From positions 44,026 to 108,025 of the forward strand of contig PHBJ01000009.1 in the NCBI GenBank assembly GCA_002840555.1: DNA of 64,000 nucleotides, read 5' to 3'. The notes under the pieces are model-generated. The model saw only the letters and a list, made by a program, of their open reading frames with translations. It did not search any database and was not told the origin of the DNA. Source of the stretch: Deltaproteobacteria bacterium HGW-Deltaproteobacteria-13. GTDB taxonomy: Bacteria > Desulfobacterota > Syntrophia > Syntrophales > Smithellaceae. Positions 52,897-63,014 of this stretch are shown here, one piece after another. Position numbers and translations under genes: made by a program. The first letter of the stretch is position 1, and the number at the start of each line of letters is the position of its first letter.

Positions 52897-55302
52897 ATGT
52901 TTGAAGAAAATAAAGATAATGATCAGGATAAAACCATCACGATTCCTCTCCTGCCACTGAGAGATGTCGTTATGTTTCCCCATATGATTGTGCCTTTGTT
53001 CGTCGGACGCGAAAAATCCATCGCCGCGCTGGAATCAGCAATGAAATACGAAAAAAGTATTTTCATGGTGGCTCAGAAAAATGCCAAGGATGACGATCCG
53101 AAGCAGGAAGATATTTATCAGATCGGCACAATTGGTATCATCATTCAGCTTCTGCGTTTGCCTGACGGAACGGTCAAGGTGCTTGTCGAAGGGAAAACCC
53201 GCGGAGTCATCAATGAATATTTGCCGAACAACGATTTCTTCCTGGTTAAAGTCAATGAGATTGAAGATATTGATGATAAAAATGATGTAAAAAAACAGGC
53301 GCTGATGCGCAGCATTAAAGAATCTTTTGAGCTCTATCTGAAACTCAGTAAAAAGATCCATGTTGAAATGCTGGGCACAATCGCCGCTATCGATGACGGC
53401 TCGAAGCTGGCTGATGTCGTTATTACTCATCTGAATGTGAAACTGGAAGATAAACAAAAAATCATCGAGATCTTTGACATCGGCGAGCGGCTGGAAGCAA
53501 TTTATTCCCTGATGCTTTCCGAGATAGAAATCCTGCAGGTTGAAGAAAAGATCAAGCGGCGCGTTAAAAAGCAGATGGAAAAAACGCAGAAAGATTATTA
53601 TCTCAATGAACAGATGCGGGCTATCCAGAAGGAAATGGGAGATAAAGATGATTTCCGCAATGAGATAAACGATCTGGAAAAGCGTTTAAAACAAAAGAAA
53701 ATGTCGGAAGAGGCGGTCAAAAAGGTCCGGCAGGAAATTAAGAAATTACAAATGATGACCCCTATGTCTGCGGAAGCCACCGTTGTCAGAAATTATATTG
53801 ACTGGATCCTGGACATGCCTTGGGCGGAAAAAACAGAAAATAAACACACACTGAAAGAATCGGAAGCGATTCTGGATGAAGATCATTTTGGTTTAAAAAA
53901 TGTCAAGGAACGCATTATCGAATACCTTGCCGTGCAGTCACTGGTTAAGAAAAACAAAGGTTCGATCCTGTGCCTTGTCGGTCCTCCGGGAGTCGGAAAG
54001 ACATCCATCGCTAAATCGGTAGCCAGGGCCACGAACAGGAAATTTGTTCGTATTTCTCTGGGCGGCGTTCATGATGAAGCGGAAATCCGGGGCCATCGCC
54101 GGACGTATATCGGAGCTATGCCCGGTAAAATTATTCAGCTGTTGAAGAAAGCCGGCTCCAATAATCCCGTTTTTTGTCTGGATGAAGTAGATAAACTCAG
54201 TTCTGATTTCAGGGGAGATCCTTCATCCGCTCTGCTGGAAGTTCTCGATCCGGAACAGAACTTTGCCTTTAATGACAATTATCTCGATGTTGATTATGAT
54301 TTGTCGGAAATCATGTTTATTACGACGGCAAACGTTTTACAGACCATACCCGCACCATTGCAGGACAGAATGGAAGTCATCAGGATTGCCGGATACACGG
54401 AACCGGAGAAACTGCAAATAGCGAAAAAATATCTGATCAGCAAACAAGTGGATGCCAACGGCCTGAAAAGTGAAAATATCGAATTCACGAACGGAGCGTT
54501 GCTGAAAATTATCCGTCAATACACGCGGGAAGCCGGCGTGCGCAATCTTGACCGGGAGATAGCATCCATTTGCCGGAAAGTAGCCAAAGAGATCGTAAGC
54601 AATGATAACAAGAAAAGAGTGTTTATCAGTTCAACGTCGATATCCAAGTATCTGGGTGTGGCCAAATACCATCATGGTGAAATGGAAGAAAAGAGCAGGG
54701 TAGGTCTGACGGTTGGATTGGCTTGGACGGAAGTGGGCGGCGAACTTTTATCTATCGAAGCCTCCATTATGGAGGGTACCGGCAAGATGATCATGACCGG
54801 GAAGTTAGGCGATGTGATGCAGGAATCAGTACAGGCTGCCTTGAGTTATATTCGCGCCCGAGCCGAACAATTCGGCCTGGCAAAGAATTTTTATAAGAAA
54901 ATTGATATTCATGTGCATGTTCCGGAAGGGGCAATTCCCAAGGATGGTCCTTCCGCCGGCGTTGCGATGACAACGTCCATCGCTTCAGCTCTGATGCAGA
55001 AGAAAGTGCGCGCCGATATAGCCATGACCGGTGAAATTACGTTAAGAGGCAGAATTCTGCCGATTGGCGGGCTCAAAGAAAAAATTCTTGCCGCTCACCG
55101 GGGCAACATTAAAACGGTTATTATTCCGAAAGATAATGAAAAAGATCTGGCGGAAGTTCCCAAGAATGTGCAAAATGCGCTGAAGATCGTTTTTGTCGAA
55201 CATATTGATGAAGTTTTAAAGATTGCTTTTGTCCAGGATGAAGAAGATATCAGACCGGCGGTTACGGGAGAGGTTCCCATAAGTTCACAATCAGTGAATT
55301 AA
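52897..55302 (+). CDS. lon: Lon ATP-dependent protease
   Basis: 801 residues. LON substrate-binding domain (about 15-210, [15 protein letters not shown]), AAA+ module with Walker [13 protein letters not shown] and Walker [10 protein letters not shown], and the C-terminal protease with catalytic Ser in [14 protein letters not shown] and Lys in [11 protein letters not shown]. LonA type, soluble. Degrades misfolded and regulatory proteins. Follows clpX after 20 bases, so probably the last gene of the cluster. Confidence 0.98.
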   Translation: MFEENKDNDQDKTITIPLLPLRDVVMFPHMIVPLFVGREKSIAALESAMKYEKSIFMVAQKNAKDDDPKQEDIYQIGTIGIIIQLLRLPDGTVKVLVEGKTRGVINEYLPNNDFFLVKVNEIEDIDDKNDVKKQALMRSIKESFELYLKLSKKIHVEMLGTIAAIDDGSKLADVVITHLNVKLEDKQKIIEIFDIGERLEAIYSLMLSEIEILQVEEKIKRRVKKQMEKTQKDYYLNEQMRAIQKEMGDKDDFRNEINDLEKRLKQKKMSEEAVKKVRQEIKKLQMMTPMSAEATVVRNYIDWILDMPWAEKTENKHTLKESEAILDEDHFGLKNVKERIIEYLAVQSLVKKNKGSILCLVGPPGVGKTSIAKSVARATNRKFVRISLGGVHDEAEIRGHRRTYIGAMPGKIIQLLKKAGSNNPVFCLDEVDKLSSDFRGDPSSALLEVLDPEQNFAFNDNYLDVDYDLSEIMFITTANVLQTIPAPLQDRMEVIRIAGYTEPEKLQIAKKYLISKQVDANGLKSENIEFTNGALLKIIRQYTREAGVRNLDREIASICRKVAKEIVSNDNKKRVFISSTSISKYLGVAKYHHGEMEEKSRVGLTVGLAWTEVGGELLSIEASIMEGTGKMIMTGKLGDVMQESVQAALSYIRARAEQFGLAKNFYKKIDIHVHVPEGAIPKDGPSAGVAMTTSIASALMQKKVRADIAMTGEITLRGRILPIGGLKEKILAAHRGNIKTVIIPKDNEKDLAEVPKNVQNALKIVFVEHIDEVLKIAFVQDEEDIRPAVTGEVPISSQSVN

Positions 55303-55325
55303 AAGGTTTTTAGTGCTTTTATGAC

Positions 55326-55354
55326 TTGACAAGCCATATCAATGTTGCTAGAAG
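55326..55354 (+). promoter_or_regulatory. Promoter of the tRNA-Val/tRNA-Asp unit
   Basis: TTGACA at 55326-55331, a 17-base spacer and TAGAAG at 55349-55354; tRNA-Val starts 25 bases later. Confidence 0.55.
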
Positions 55355-55379
55355 CCTCAAAGCATTTTTGATGTTATAC

Positions 55380-55455
55380 GGGCGGGTAGCTCAGCCGGGA
55401 GAGCGCCACGCTTACACCGTGGATGTCACAGGTTCGATCCCTGTTCCGCCTACCA
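55380..55455 (+). tRNA. tRNA-Val (anticodon TAC)
   Basis: 76 bases with encoded CCA. Anticodon stem CCACG/CGTGG with loop CTTACAC giving TAC; T arm ACAGG-TTCGATC-CCTGT. The acceptor pairs GGGCGGG with TCCGCCT, leaving G-U wobbles at both ends of the stem, including the 1-72 pair. Confidence 0.93.
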
Positions 55456-55502
55456 TTTATGCTAAATTGATAAAGTGAAAATAGAATAAAAAATGATTTT
55501 TT

Positions 55503-55578
55503 GGGGTCGTAGTTAAGTTGGTTATAACGCCGGCCTGTCACGCCGGAGGGCGTGGGTTCAAGTCCCATCGGCCCGCCA
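55503..55578 (+). tRNA. tRNA-Asp (anticodon GTC) with a shortened 3' acceptor strand
   Basis: Anticodon stem CCGGC/GCCGG with loop CTGTCAC giving GTC; D stem GTTA/TAAC; T arm GTGGG-TTCAAGT-CCCAT. The 5' acceptor strand is GGGGTCG, but the 3' side reads CGGCCC-G-CCA: one C fewer than needed for a seven-pair stem and a G discriminator. Either a sequencing deletion or a real one-base loss. Confidence 0.88.
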
Positions 55579-55586
55579 GAAAATCT

Positions 55587-55620
55587 AAGGGAGCCAGCTT
55601 AATAGCGGCTCCCTTTTTTT
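55587..55620 (+). terminator. Rho-independent terminator of the tRNA-Val/tRNA-Asp unit
   Basis: AAGGGAGCC (55587-55595) pairs with GGCTCCCTT (55607-55615), loop AGCTTAATAGC, then a run of T. The next 275 bases, to the zinc-ribbon gene, show nothing I can identify. Confidence 0.92.
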
Positions 55621-55895
55621 ATTCTTGAAAGTCATTTCCAGCAACAGCAACCCACCCTAAAATTAAACCTCTTTTGGCATTAAGAAATAGTTTTTACGCG
55701 GTCGAATTTCCGTAATTGATATTCGTGTAAACGGTTTAGATTTTTCTTAAGAGCAGAATGATAGGCATGACCTCCTATTTTACTGACAATTAATTAGTAT
55801 TGTTTTTAGTTATTCCTTACATTAATTTACAACAAAAAGAGGCTTCATTTGTATAATAAAAAAGATAATAAAAGATTATAGAAGGAGGTCAAGCC

Positions 55896-56090
55896 ATGAA
55901 GAATAAAACTTCTGCGGCAGGGAAAGGTGAATCGGAAAACAGTAAAAAATGCGGAATAAAAGTTGACATGAGTACGTCCGGTAAGACGGCCTGGCGCTGC
56001 GAGAACTGCGGAGAAATTCATTATGATGATGAAGCGCCGGAAGAGTGCCCGTTTTGCCTTTTTCCTAATAAACCCTTTAAGAAAGTATAA
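55896..56090 (+). CDS. Rubredoxin-like / zinc-ribbon small protein
   Basis: 64 residues behind AGAAGGAGG. The C-terminal half is WRCENCGEIHYDDEAPEECPFC, two CxxC knuckles 17 residues apart, the arrangement of rubredoxin-like domains that bind iron or zinc. The first 30 residues are polar and lack structure signs, with one extra Cys. Could be a redox carrier or a zinc-stabilised adaptor. Stands alone between two terminators. Confidence 0.75.
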   Translation: MKNKTSAAGKGESENSKKCGIKVDMSTSGKTAWRCENCGEIHYDDEAPEECPFCLFPNKPFKKV

Positions 56091-56187
56091 GCGCACGAAT
56101 AATATCTTCATCATAGGTTGCACATAATAGCCCGTCTTTGAAAGGAATTCGTCGGTTTTAAATCTCCTTGGCCTTTCCGGAAAATCT

Positions 56188-56219
56188 AAGGGAGCCTGTT
56201 TCATCAGGCTCCCTTTTTC
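56188..56219 (+). terminator. Rho-independent terminator behind the zinc-ribbon gene
   Basis: AAGGGAGCCTG (56188-56198) and CAGGCTCCCTT (56205-56215), followed by TTTTTCTTT. The flank AAAATCTAAGGGAGCC is shared with the terminator at 55587. Confidence 0.92.
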
Positions 56220-56320
56220 TTTGGTTAAAGACTTGCTTTTATGCTAAGCTCTGATATAGAAAACTGATTCATTTAAAATGATGTTCAGTACAATTTTAAA
56301 AAGGAAAACAAAAAACAAAT

Positions 56321-57193
56321 ATGGATTACGAAGGATTAATAATAAGGCCGCCGAGCGAAGCCTACAGCCTGCTTTTACAGGTCACGACCGGCTGCTCCCA
56401 TAATAAATGCACGTTTTGCGGAACCTACCGGCAAAAGAAGCTTAAAATTAAATCTCTGGAACAAATCAAAAAAGATCTGCATGAAGCCAGTTCCTATGAT
56501 GATGTGAGCAGAGTATTTTTATGCGATGGTGATGCTCTGATCATACCGCAGCCGCGTCTTGAAGAAATACTTGAGCTCATTAATATAAACCTGCCAAATA
56601 TAGAGAGAATCGGAACATATGCCAACGCCAAGAGTATATTAAGAAAAAGTGTTGATGAGTTGAAAAAACTCAAAGCTCTGGGCTTAAAGATCATTTATTT
56701 AGGCGTCGAAACAGGCAATGTTGAATTGCTGAAAAAAATCAATAAGGGTGTAACCTACGAACAAATGGTTGAGGCTGCGCGCCGGGTTAAAGAAGCCGGC
56801 ATCACACTTTCCGTGACCGTGATCCTGGGACTGGGCGGGGTTGAGAAAAGCGTCGAGCACGCGCGTGATACGGCAAAAATATTAACGGATATTGATCCGG
56901 ACTATGCCGGCGCTTTAACATTAATGTTCGTGCCGGAAACGGAATTATATGACGATTATCTTGCCGGCCGTTTTGTTTTGCCCGATAAGTTCGGTTTTAT
57001 TCGTGAGCTTTATTTGATGATCGCGGAATCCAATTTTACAAATTGCTATTTCACTTCAAACCATGCTTCTAATTATCTATCGGTAAAAGCCTATTTACCC
57101 CGGGAAAAGGAAAAAACTTTAAAGATGATCGGTTCAGTAATCAAGGAAGAAGACGAAAGCCGGATCAGACCCGAGTATTTACGCGGCTTATAA
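56321..57193 (+). CDS. Radical SAM protein, Elp3/HemN-like family
   Basis: 290 residues. The cluster motif is TTGCSHNKCTFCGTYR, with C-x4-C-x2-C spacing seen in this uncharacterised subgroup. Further SAM-binding elements: FLCDGDAL, IYLGVETGNVELLKKI and SVTVILGLGGV. No second cluster or extra domain. Cleaves SAM to start a radical reaction, substrate unknown. It is followed after 17 bases by a CorC-like gene and may head an operon with corC, lnt and prfB. Confidence 0.87.
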   Translation: MDYEGLIIRPPSEAYSLLLQVTTGCSHNKCTFCGTYRQKKLKIKSLEQIKKDLHEASSYDDVSRVFLCDGDALIIPQPRLEEILELININLPNIERIGTYANAKSILRKSVDELKKLKALGLKIIYLGVETGNVELLKKINKGVTYEQMVEAARRVKEAGITLSVTVILGLGGVEKSVEHARDTAKILTDIDPDYAGALTLMFVPETELYDDYLAGRFVLPDKFGFIRELYLMIAESNFTNCYFTSNHASNYLSVKAYLPREKEKTLKMIGSVIKEEDESRIRPEYLRGL

Positions 57194-57210
57194 TTCAGGG
57201 AGAAATATTT

Positions 57211-58044
57211 TTGAATATCACAAAAATTATTCTCAAGCTTTTTTTCTGGCGCGACAATAAATACATGAAGAATAAGATTGACGCTGCACTGGCCGGAGCG
57301 CAAAAAAGCGGTCTGGTGGATCCTGCCTCGCGGGAAATGATCGATAATATTCTTGAGTTTACCCATATTTTAGTGCGTGAAATAATGATTCCGCGTACGG
57401 AGATTGTTGCCGTAAGCACGGAAGCGGAGATCGATGAAATCATCAATGAAGTCATCGCGTCGGGGCATACGCGCATTCCGGTGTATCGAGACACGATCGA
57501 TAATATTATTGGCGTTCTGAATGTCAAAGATGTTCTGAAGTTCTGGTCGAAGCAAATTACAAAAGAAGATATATTATCTTGTTTGAGCACGCCCTATTAT
57601 ATTCCTGAAACAAAAAACACCCATTTATTGTTTTATGAATTAAAAGAAAACAAAAAACACATGGCCATCGTTATTGATGAGTATGGCGGAACAGCGGGGC
57701 TGGTCACACTGGAAGATCTGCTTGAAGAAATTGTCGGAGAAATCCGCGATGAACATGAAACGGGTACGGATACCGATGGAATCTCCCAGTCTCCGGACGG
57801 ATCATTGATATTTGACGGCCGGATGGAAATTGAAAAAATTGAAGAGCACTTAAATATTAATTTGAAAAAAGGCAGATATGAGACGCTTGGCGGTCTGATC
57901 CTGGATTCCATAAAAAGAATTCCCCTGTCTGGAGAAAAATTTCAGATCGAAGGCCTGGAAGTCACCATTGAGAATGCCGATGCACGCAGTATTAAAAGGG
58001 TAAAAATTAAGAAAATAAAAACTAACGGTATCGATGAAGAATAA
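57211..58044 (+). CDS. CBS-pair CorC/HlyC family protein
   Basis: 277 residues from a TTG at 57211, eight bases after AGGGAG; the next ATG (57265) would remove 18 residues. Two CBS domains (about 65-190; [14 protein letters not shown] and [18 protein letters not shown]), the [21 protein letters not shown] signature, and the C-terminal transporter-associated CorC_HlyC domain. No DUF21 membrane domain, so it is the soluble YbeX/CorC form. It precedes lnt, as ybeX does in enterobacteria, supporting a link to ribosome or envelope maturation. Overlaps lnt by 11 bases. Confidence 0.92.
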   Translation: MNITKIILKLFFWRDNKYMKNKIDAALAGAQKSGLVDPASREMIDNILEFTHILVREIMIPRTEIVAVSTEAEIDEIINEVIASGHTRIPVYRDTIDNIIGVLNVKDVLKFWSKQITKEDILSCLSTPYYIPETKNTHLLFYELKENKKHMAIVIDEYGGTAGLVTLEDLLEEIVGEIRDEHETGTDTDGISQSPDGSLIFDGRMEIEKIEEHLNINLKKGRYETLGGLILDSIKRIPLSGEKFQIEGLEVTIENADARSIKRVKIKKIKTNGIDEE

Positions 58045-59611
58045 CACCGCAACGATCAATCCTATTCAATCGGGTTCAGGCAATTTATTCACACGCAACA
58101 CGGCTTTTTTAGCGGCTTTGAGCGGTTTGTTATTATTTTTATCGTTTCCCAGATACGGTTCCGGCTGGCTTGCCTGGATAGCATTTATTCCACTTTTTTT
58201 CGCTCTGAAGAAACCTGTGACCATGACTCAGGGATTGGTTTTAGGTTTTATCACGGGAATGGTCAGTTATGTCGGAATAATTTATTGGATTGCCTTTGTC
58301 ATTATTAATTACGGCTTCCTGCCGTTATATTTAGGCATTATTTTAATGCTGCTCCTGGCCTGCTATTTAAGTTTTTATATCGCCTTGTTTGCCGGATGCA
58401 TTGTATATTTGAGGGAGAAAATGCCTCTTTATTTAACGGCGCCGGTTCTGTGGATCTGTTTTGAATACGGTAAATCATATCTGCTTACGGGATTTCCCTG
58501 GGAGAATCTTGGTTACTCCCAATATCTGAACACTTATCTTCTTCAATTTGCCGATATCGCCGGTGTATTCGGTTTGTCTTTTTTAATCGTCTTATTTAAT
58601 GCGGCATTATTTGAAATGATCAATAAAAGAACAAAGAGGGAATATGCAATAGGCTGCATGGTTGTTTTTGTCTTGGCCGGAGTTTACATTTACGGCATTT
58701 ACCGTTTGGATCAGGTTAATCAAGCCGTGCAAAATTCAGAAGGCATGGAAGTATCGCTAATCCAGGGCAACATTGATCAGTCTTTAAAATGGAATGAAGA
58801 TTACCAGAGAGAAACATTAAACATCTATGAGCAACTTTCTTTAAAAAACTCACCGGCCAATGGAAGTCTGATTGTTTGGCCGGAAACGGCTGCTCCGTTT
58901 CTATTTCAAGATAGAAATATTTTACATGATCAGATTGTCAATTTATCACTTAAAACGAAAAGCTGGCTGTTATTCGGTTCCGTGAGTCATGCCCGGGAAA
59001 ACGGCGGCAATGATTTTTTTAACAGCGCGTATCTGCTGTCTCCGGCAGGCGTTGTTAAAGGCAAATATGATAAAGTTCATCTTGTTCCCTATGGCGAATA
59101 TGTGCCGTTTCGGGATATCTTCCCCTTCGTTAAGAAATTAACCGCCGGTATCGGTGATTTCGGCACCGGCCCCGGATTTTATCCGTTGTCTCTGGATCAT
59201 AAGAAAATCGGAATTCTGATTTGTTACGAAGGCATATTGCCGTTTGCAGCCAGAAGGTATAAACAACAGTCTACGGATTTACTGGTGAATATTACCAATG
59301 ATGCCTGGTTTGGCGCAACCTCGGCGCCTTTTCAGCATTTCTCCATGTCTGTTTTCAGAGCGGTGGAGACACGGCTCTATCTGGTGAGAGCCGCCAATAC
59401 AGGCATCTCGGGAATTATCGATCCCGGCGGCAGGATCATCGCGAAGACAAATATTTTTCAAAAGAATGCATTGAAAGGTTATATTAAATTTGTCAATATA
59501 CCAACATTTTACGCCCAATATGGTGATATTCTGGCAATGATTTGTTTTGGTTTAATCATCTTTTATTTTTTAATGAATTTAAAATGGAGGGTCGGAAATG
59601 CCAATCGATAA
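58034..59611 (+). CDS. lnt: Apolipoprotein N-acyltransferase
   Basis: 525 residues. Adds the third acyl chain to the N-terminal Cys of lipoproteins in the inner membrane. About seven N-terminal helices (PRYGSGWLAWIAFIPLFFAL) precede a periplasmic nitrilase domain (about 235-500) with catalytic Glu in IVWPETAAPFLF, Lys in GKYDKVHLVPYGEYVPF and Cys in GILICYEGILPF, and a final helix. The 3' end overlaps the prfB start by 14 bases. Confidence 0.95.
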   Translation: MKNNTATINPIQSGSGNLFTRNTAFLAALSGLLLFLSFPRYGSGWLAWIAFIPLFFALKKPVTMTQGLVLGFITGMVSYVGIIYWIAFVIINYGFLPLYLGIILMLLLACYLSFYIALFAGCIVYLREKMPLYLTAPVLWICFEYGKSYLLTGFPWENLGYSQYLNTYLLQFADIAGVFGLSFLIVLFNAALFEMINKRTKREYAIGCMVVFVLAGVYIYGIYRLDQVNQAVQNSEGMEVSLIQGNIDQSLKWNEDYQRETLNIYEQLSLKNSPANGSLIVWPETAAPFLFQDRNILHDQIVNLSLKTKSWLLFGSVSHARENGGNDFFNSAYLLSPAGVVKGKYDKVHLVPYGEYVPFRDIFPFVKKLTAGIGDFGTGPGFYPLSLDHKKIGILICYEGILPFAARRYKQQSTDLLVNITNDAWFGATSAPFQHFSMSVFRAVETRLYLVRAANTGISGIIDPGGRIIAKTNIFQKNALKGYIKFVNIPTFYAQYGDILAMICFGLIIFYFLMNLKWRVGNANR

Positions 59612-60714
59612 CATGCAGGAAGCAATCAATGATTTGAAAAAAAGAATACAATATATAGGGGAATGTCTTTGACGTTCCTGAAATGAGACTGAAAATAAAA
59701 GATTTGGAAGACTTATCTTTAAAAAAAGATTTTTGGAATGATCAGGATAAAGCTCGTGAGGTTCTTCAGAAAAAGACAAAACTCACCGATGCGCTGGATC
59801 AATGGGAAAAGTTTAATAACGAAATAACGGATATTGAAAATCTCGCGGGCATTGCACTCCAGGAAAAAGATGAGCAGGTTCTGAATGATCTGTCCGCTGA
59901 ATTGGAACAATTGTCTCCGGCCGTTAATCAGGAAGAACTTAAAATGATGCTCAACAGCGAGCAGGATGCCATGAATGCCATTGTCTCCATTCATGCCGGA
60001 GCAGGCGGGACGGAAGCGCAGGATTGGGTGGAAATGCTGTTACGCATGTACTTGCGGTGGGCGGAAAAAAAGAAATTTACGACGAAAATAATCGATTTTC
60101 TGCCGGGAGATGAAGCGGGCGTTAAAAGCGTATCCTTTACCATGGAGGGAGAGTATGCTTACGGTTACGCTAAAGCGGAAAGCGGCATACACCGGTTGGT
60201 TCGTATCTCTCCTTTTGATGCCGGTGCGCGCCGTCATACCTCATTTGCCTCTGTTTTTGTTTATCCCGAAGTCGATGATGAAATAAAAATTGAAATCAAT
60301 GAAGATGATTTGCGCATTGATACTTTTCGCGCCGGCGGCAAAGGCGGTCAGCATGTCAATAAAACGGATTCAGCCGTTAGAATTACTCACTTACCCACGG
60401 GTATTGTTGTGCAATGTCAAAACGAACGTTCCCAGTTTCAAAACAAAGCCATGGCCATGAAGTTCTTAAAGTCAAGGTTGTATGAGCGGGAACTGCAATT
60501 AAAAAATGAAAAGATCGATGCAGAAAATAAATTAAAAAAAGATATTGCCTGGGGAAGTCAAATCAGATCTTACGTTCTGCATCCTTATAAAATGGTTAAG
60601 GACCACCGGACAAATCTGGAAAACAGTAATGCCAGTAAAGTCCTGGATGGTGATATTGATGAATTTATTCAAGCCTATCTCATGAATACGACAAATCATT
60701 CTTCAATCAGCTAA
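59598..60714 (+). CDS. prfB: Peptide chain release factor 2, with programmed +1 frameshift
   Basis: RF2 recognises UGA and UAA stop codons. Translation starts at the ATG at 59598 (MPIDNMQEAI) and reads 24 codons to an in-frame TGA at 59670; a +1 shift at CTT-TGA-C continues as DVPEMRLKIKDLEDL to 60714. The catalytic GGQ motif is in FRAGGKGGQHVNK and the codon-recognition tripeptide region lies around FLPGDEAGVKSVSFT-RISPFD (SPF). Total about 371 residues, as expected. The shift gives autoregulation by RF2 level. Confidence 0.97.
59657..59673 (+). promoter_or_regulatory. prfB programmed frameshift site
   Basis: AGGGG (internal Shine-Dalgarno-like) at 59657-59661, then GAATGT, then the slippery CTTTGAC with the TGA at 59670-59672. 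Matches the classical RF2 frameshift signal. Confidence 0.95.
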
Positions 60715-60888
60715 GGCCGATGATCAATGGATGAATGTATCATGATAATTGTTTTTAAGTCTGATGATCATTTAATTTTGGGAAAAAATAAAAATTATGC
60801 TATAGGATCACTTGTGTGAGTATTAATCAATGCGACGGGAATAATATTTCTTTGGCGCATGTTTTGAAAAAGCAAAGGAGTTGTTTCA

Positions 60889-62835
60889 ATGATTAGAAAG
60901 AAAGGCGACTGTGTTGCTTATTTTATTGTATTGAGTTTGATTTTTGCTCTTCCCTTATTCGGTTGCGCGCAAAATAGTGCTGAGCGGAGAGCGGACAGAA
61001 AAATTTTAGCCGTCGCCTCTCCGGAGGTTGCAAAACAAACAATAAAAAAAGCGGATCAACCCGTAGCCGTAAACCAACCGGCGGGAGCGATCAAGGAAGT
61101 TGATGATCAAAATGAAGAAGATGATTTTTCCAGTTTAAAACCTGATAACGGCCTGACAGAACAAACCCCGACAAGCGAAGAGAAGCAGGAACTCATGGAA
61201 AAAGCATTGGAACTGCTCGAAGCTGCCGATAAATACTGGGAAAAAGGAGATATCGAAAAAACATTAAATACTTTAGACGAAGCTTATTCTTTACTCCTTG
61301 ACGCGAATGGCGATGTAACGATTGCTCAGGAGAAAGATGATTTACGTCTCTTGATTTCCAGACGCATTTTAGCTGTTTATTCTTCCAAGCGCACGGTCAT
61401 TAACGGTAAGAACAGCGAAATACCGTTAATCATGAACGCTGATGTGGAAAAGGAAATTAAATCATTTCAAGGTCTGGAACGCGATAATTTTATTGCCGCT
61501 TATCAGCGTTCCGGTATGTACCGTTCCGCTATATTGAAAGAATTAAAAAAAGCAGGAATCCCGGAAGAATTCTTATGGCTTCCCTTAGTGGAGAGTTTCT
61601 TTAAAATTAACGCTTATTCCCGCGCCCGCGCCCTGGGTTTATGGCAGTTTATTCCTTCCACCGGCTATAAATTCGGTCTCAGCCGTGATGAGTTTATTGA
61701 CCAGCGGATGGATGTGCAGGAATCTACAAAAGCGGCCATCGCTTACTTAAAAGAATTACATAACATGTTTGGTGACTGGCTTACCGCCCTGGCGGCTTAT
61801 AATTGCGGGGAGGGAAGGGTGCTGAGAGTCATCTCCAGACAGCATATTAATTATATGGATGGTTTTTGGGATTTATACCGGCAACTGCCGAATGAAACGG
61901 CTCGCTATGTTCCCCGGTTTCTTGCGACATTGCATATTGTCAACAATCCGCAAAAGTACGGATTCGATTTAAGCAATACGGAAAAACCGATTGCTTATGA
62001 GACCGTCAAAGTCAATAAAATGATGAAACTTAAAGATATTGCGGAAAAAATTGAAGTACAGGAAGACGTGCTGAATTTACTTAATTCAGAATTGAGATCC
62101 AAGATAACACCGGATCATGAATATAATTTAAAACTTCCTGAAAATTTGTTGGATAAGTTCAATGCGGTCTGCAATGAAATTCCCTTGAGTGAAAAGCCCC
62201 GTTTTGTTTCTGTCCGGTCGGACTTTATAAAACACCGGGTAAGAAAGGGGGAGACGATTCGATCCATTGCCAGCAAATATGATGCCTCCGTTTCCAGGAT
62301 CATAGCATATAACAAGTTAGGCAAAAGGAAACTGGTTGTGGGAAAAAGGATCACGATTCCCATAACAAGAGAAAGGAATTATGCCGATACGAAAGTAAAT
62401 AAGAAGAAATATAACAGGGAAACGGCATCTTTGAAGCATTATAAGGTCAAAAAAGGAGAAACGCTTTCAATGATTTCACGCCGTTATTCGATTCCGTTAG
62501 ATCAGTTGAAAGACTTGAACAATTTAAAATCAGGGAAAATTGTTGCAGGTCAAACATTGAAACTTTCGCAAAGTAACGTCAACGATAATTTGGAAAATGA
62601 TGATGACAACGGCAAGAATGTAAAAAAACCGGCTAAAAAGGCTAAAATAACCAAGCAGGTATTGTCGGCAAGTGATGTAGATAAGTTGGGAACGAACAAA
62701 TATATCGTTACGAAAAATGATAATTTGAACATCATTGCCAAAAAAAATAATATAAAATTAGCCAAACTTATGGAGTTAAATAAGCTATCCATTAATGAAA
62801 AAATCGTTCCGGGGCAAATACTGGTTGTTAAATAA
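60889..62835 (+). CDS. mltD: LysM-containing lytic transglycosylase, MltD-like lipoprotein
   Basis: 648 residues. The signal ends at LPLFGCAQ, a good lipobox, so a lipoprotein. After a charged linker and helical region comes the SLT domain (about 225-340) with the catalytic Glu in PLVESFFKINAYS and the motifs GLWQFIPSTGYKFGL and LAAYNCGEGRV. Three LysM repeats follow (about 443-490, 517-562, 600-648; for example HYKVKKGETLSMIS). It cleaves peptidoglycan strands in the periplasm. Good AAGGAG site. The family usually has 2-3 LysM domains at the C-terminus, as here. Confidence 0.93.
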   Translation: MIRKKGDCVAYFIVLSLIFALPLFGCAQNSAERRADRKILAVASPEVAKQTIKKADQPVAVNQPAGAIKEVDDQNEEDDFSSLKPDNGLTEQTPTSEEKQELMEKALELLEAADKYWEKGDIEKTLNTLDEAYSLLLDANGDVTIAQEKDDLRLLISRRILAVYSSKRTVINGKNSEIPLIMNADVEKEIKSFQGLERDNFIAAYQRSGMYRSAILKELKKAGIPEEFLWLPLVESFFKINAYSRARALGLWQFIPSTGYKFGLSRDEFIDQRMDVQESTKAAIAYLKELHNMFGDWLTALAAYNCGEGRVLRVISRQHINYMDGFWDLYRQLPNETARYVPRFLATLHIVNNPQKYGFDLSNTEKPIAYETVKVNKMMKLKDIAEKIEVQEDVLNLLNSELRSKITPDHEYNLKLPENLLDKFNAVCNEIPLSEKPRFVSVRSDFIKHRVRKGETIRSIASKYDASVSRIIAYNKLGKRKLVVGKRITIPITRERNYADTKVNKKKYNRETASLKHYKVKKGETLSMISRRYSIPLDQLKDLNNLKSGKIVAGQTLKLSQSNVNDNLENDDDNGKNVKKPAKKAKITKQVLSASDVDKLGTNKYIVTKNDNLNIIAKKNNIKLAKLMELNKLSINEKIVPGQILVVK

Positions 62836-62883
62836 GCACAAAAAGTATGACCGTTCCTGCAGGAAAGCAGGAAATATATTTAC

Positions 62884-63006
62884 TTGACAAAATAAGTATA
62901 ATTTTGATAAAAGAGAGCTAAATTCGCTTGGATCCGAAAGGACTGAGACGAAAGGAAAATTTAGAAAACATTTAAGCCTTTCGTTTTGCGACGGAAGGCT
63001 TTTTTA
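62884..63006 (+). ncRNA. Candidate small structured RNA or leader upstream of panC
   Basis: TTGACA at 62884-62889 with ATAAAA 17 bases on (62907-62912) would start a transcript near 62918. It can fold: CTAAATT (62918-62924) with AATTTAG (62958-62964) closes an inner TCC-GAAA-GGA hairpin (62933-62942), followed by a perfect-looking terminator. Ninety-odd bases in all, ending nine bases before panC. I could not match it to a known riboswitch class. Confidence 0.45.
62974..63006 (+). terminator. Terminator or attenuator directly before panC
   Basis: AAGCCTTTCG (62974-62983) pairs with CGGAAGGCTT (62992-63001) with one G-T wobble, then TTTTTAAT. Since panC starts at 63015, transcripts from upstream must read through it. 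Confidence 0.85.
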
Positions 63007-63014
63007 ATATAAAG

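Noticed and set aside
62884..63006. c-di-GMP or other known riboswitch before panC
   Set aside because: The conserved bases of the c-di-GMP, purine, THF and preQ1 classes that I know are not present; kept only as an unassigned structured element.
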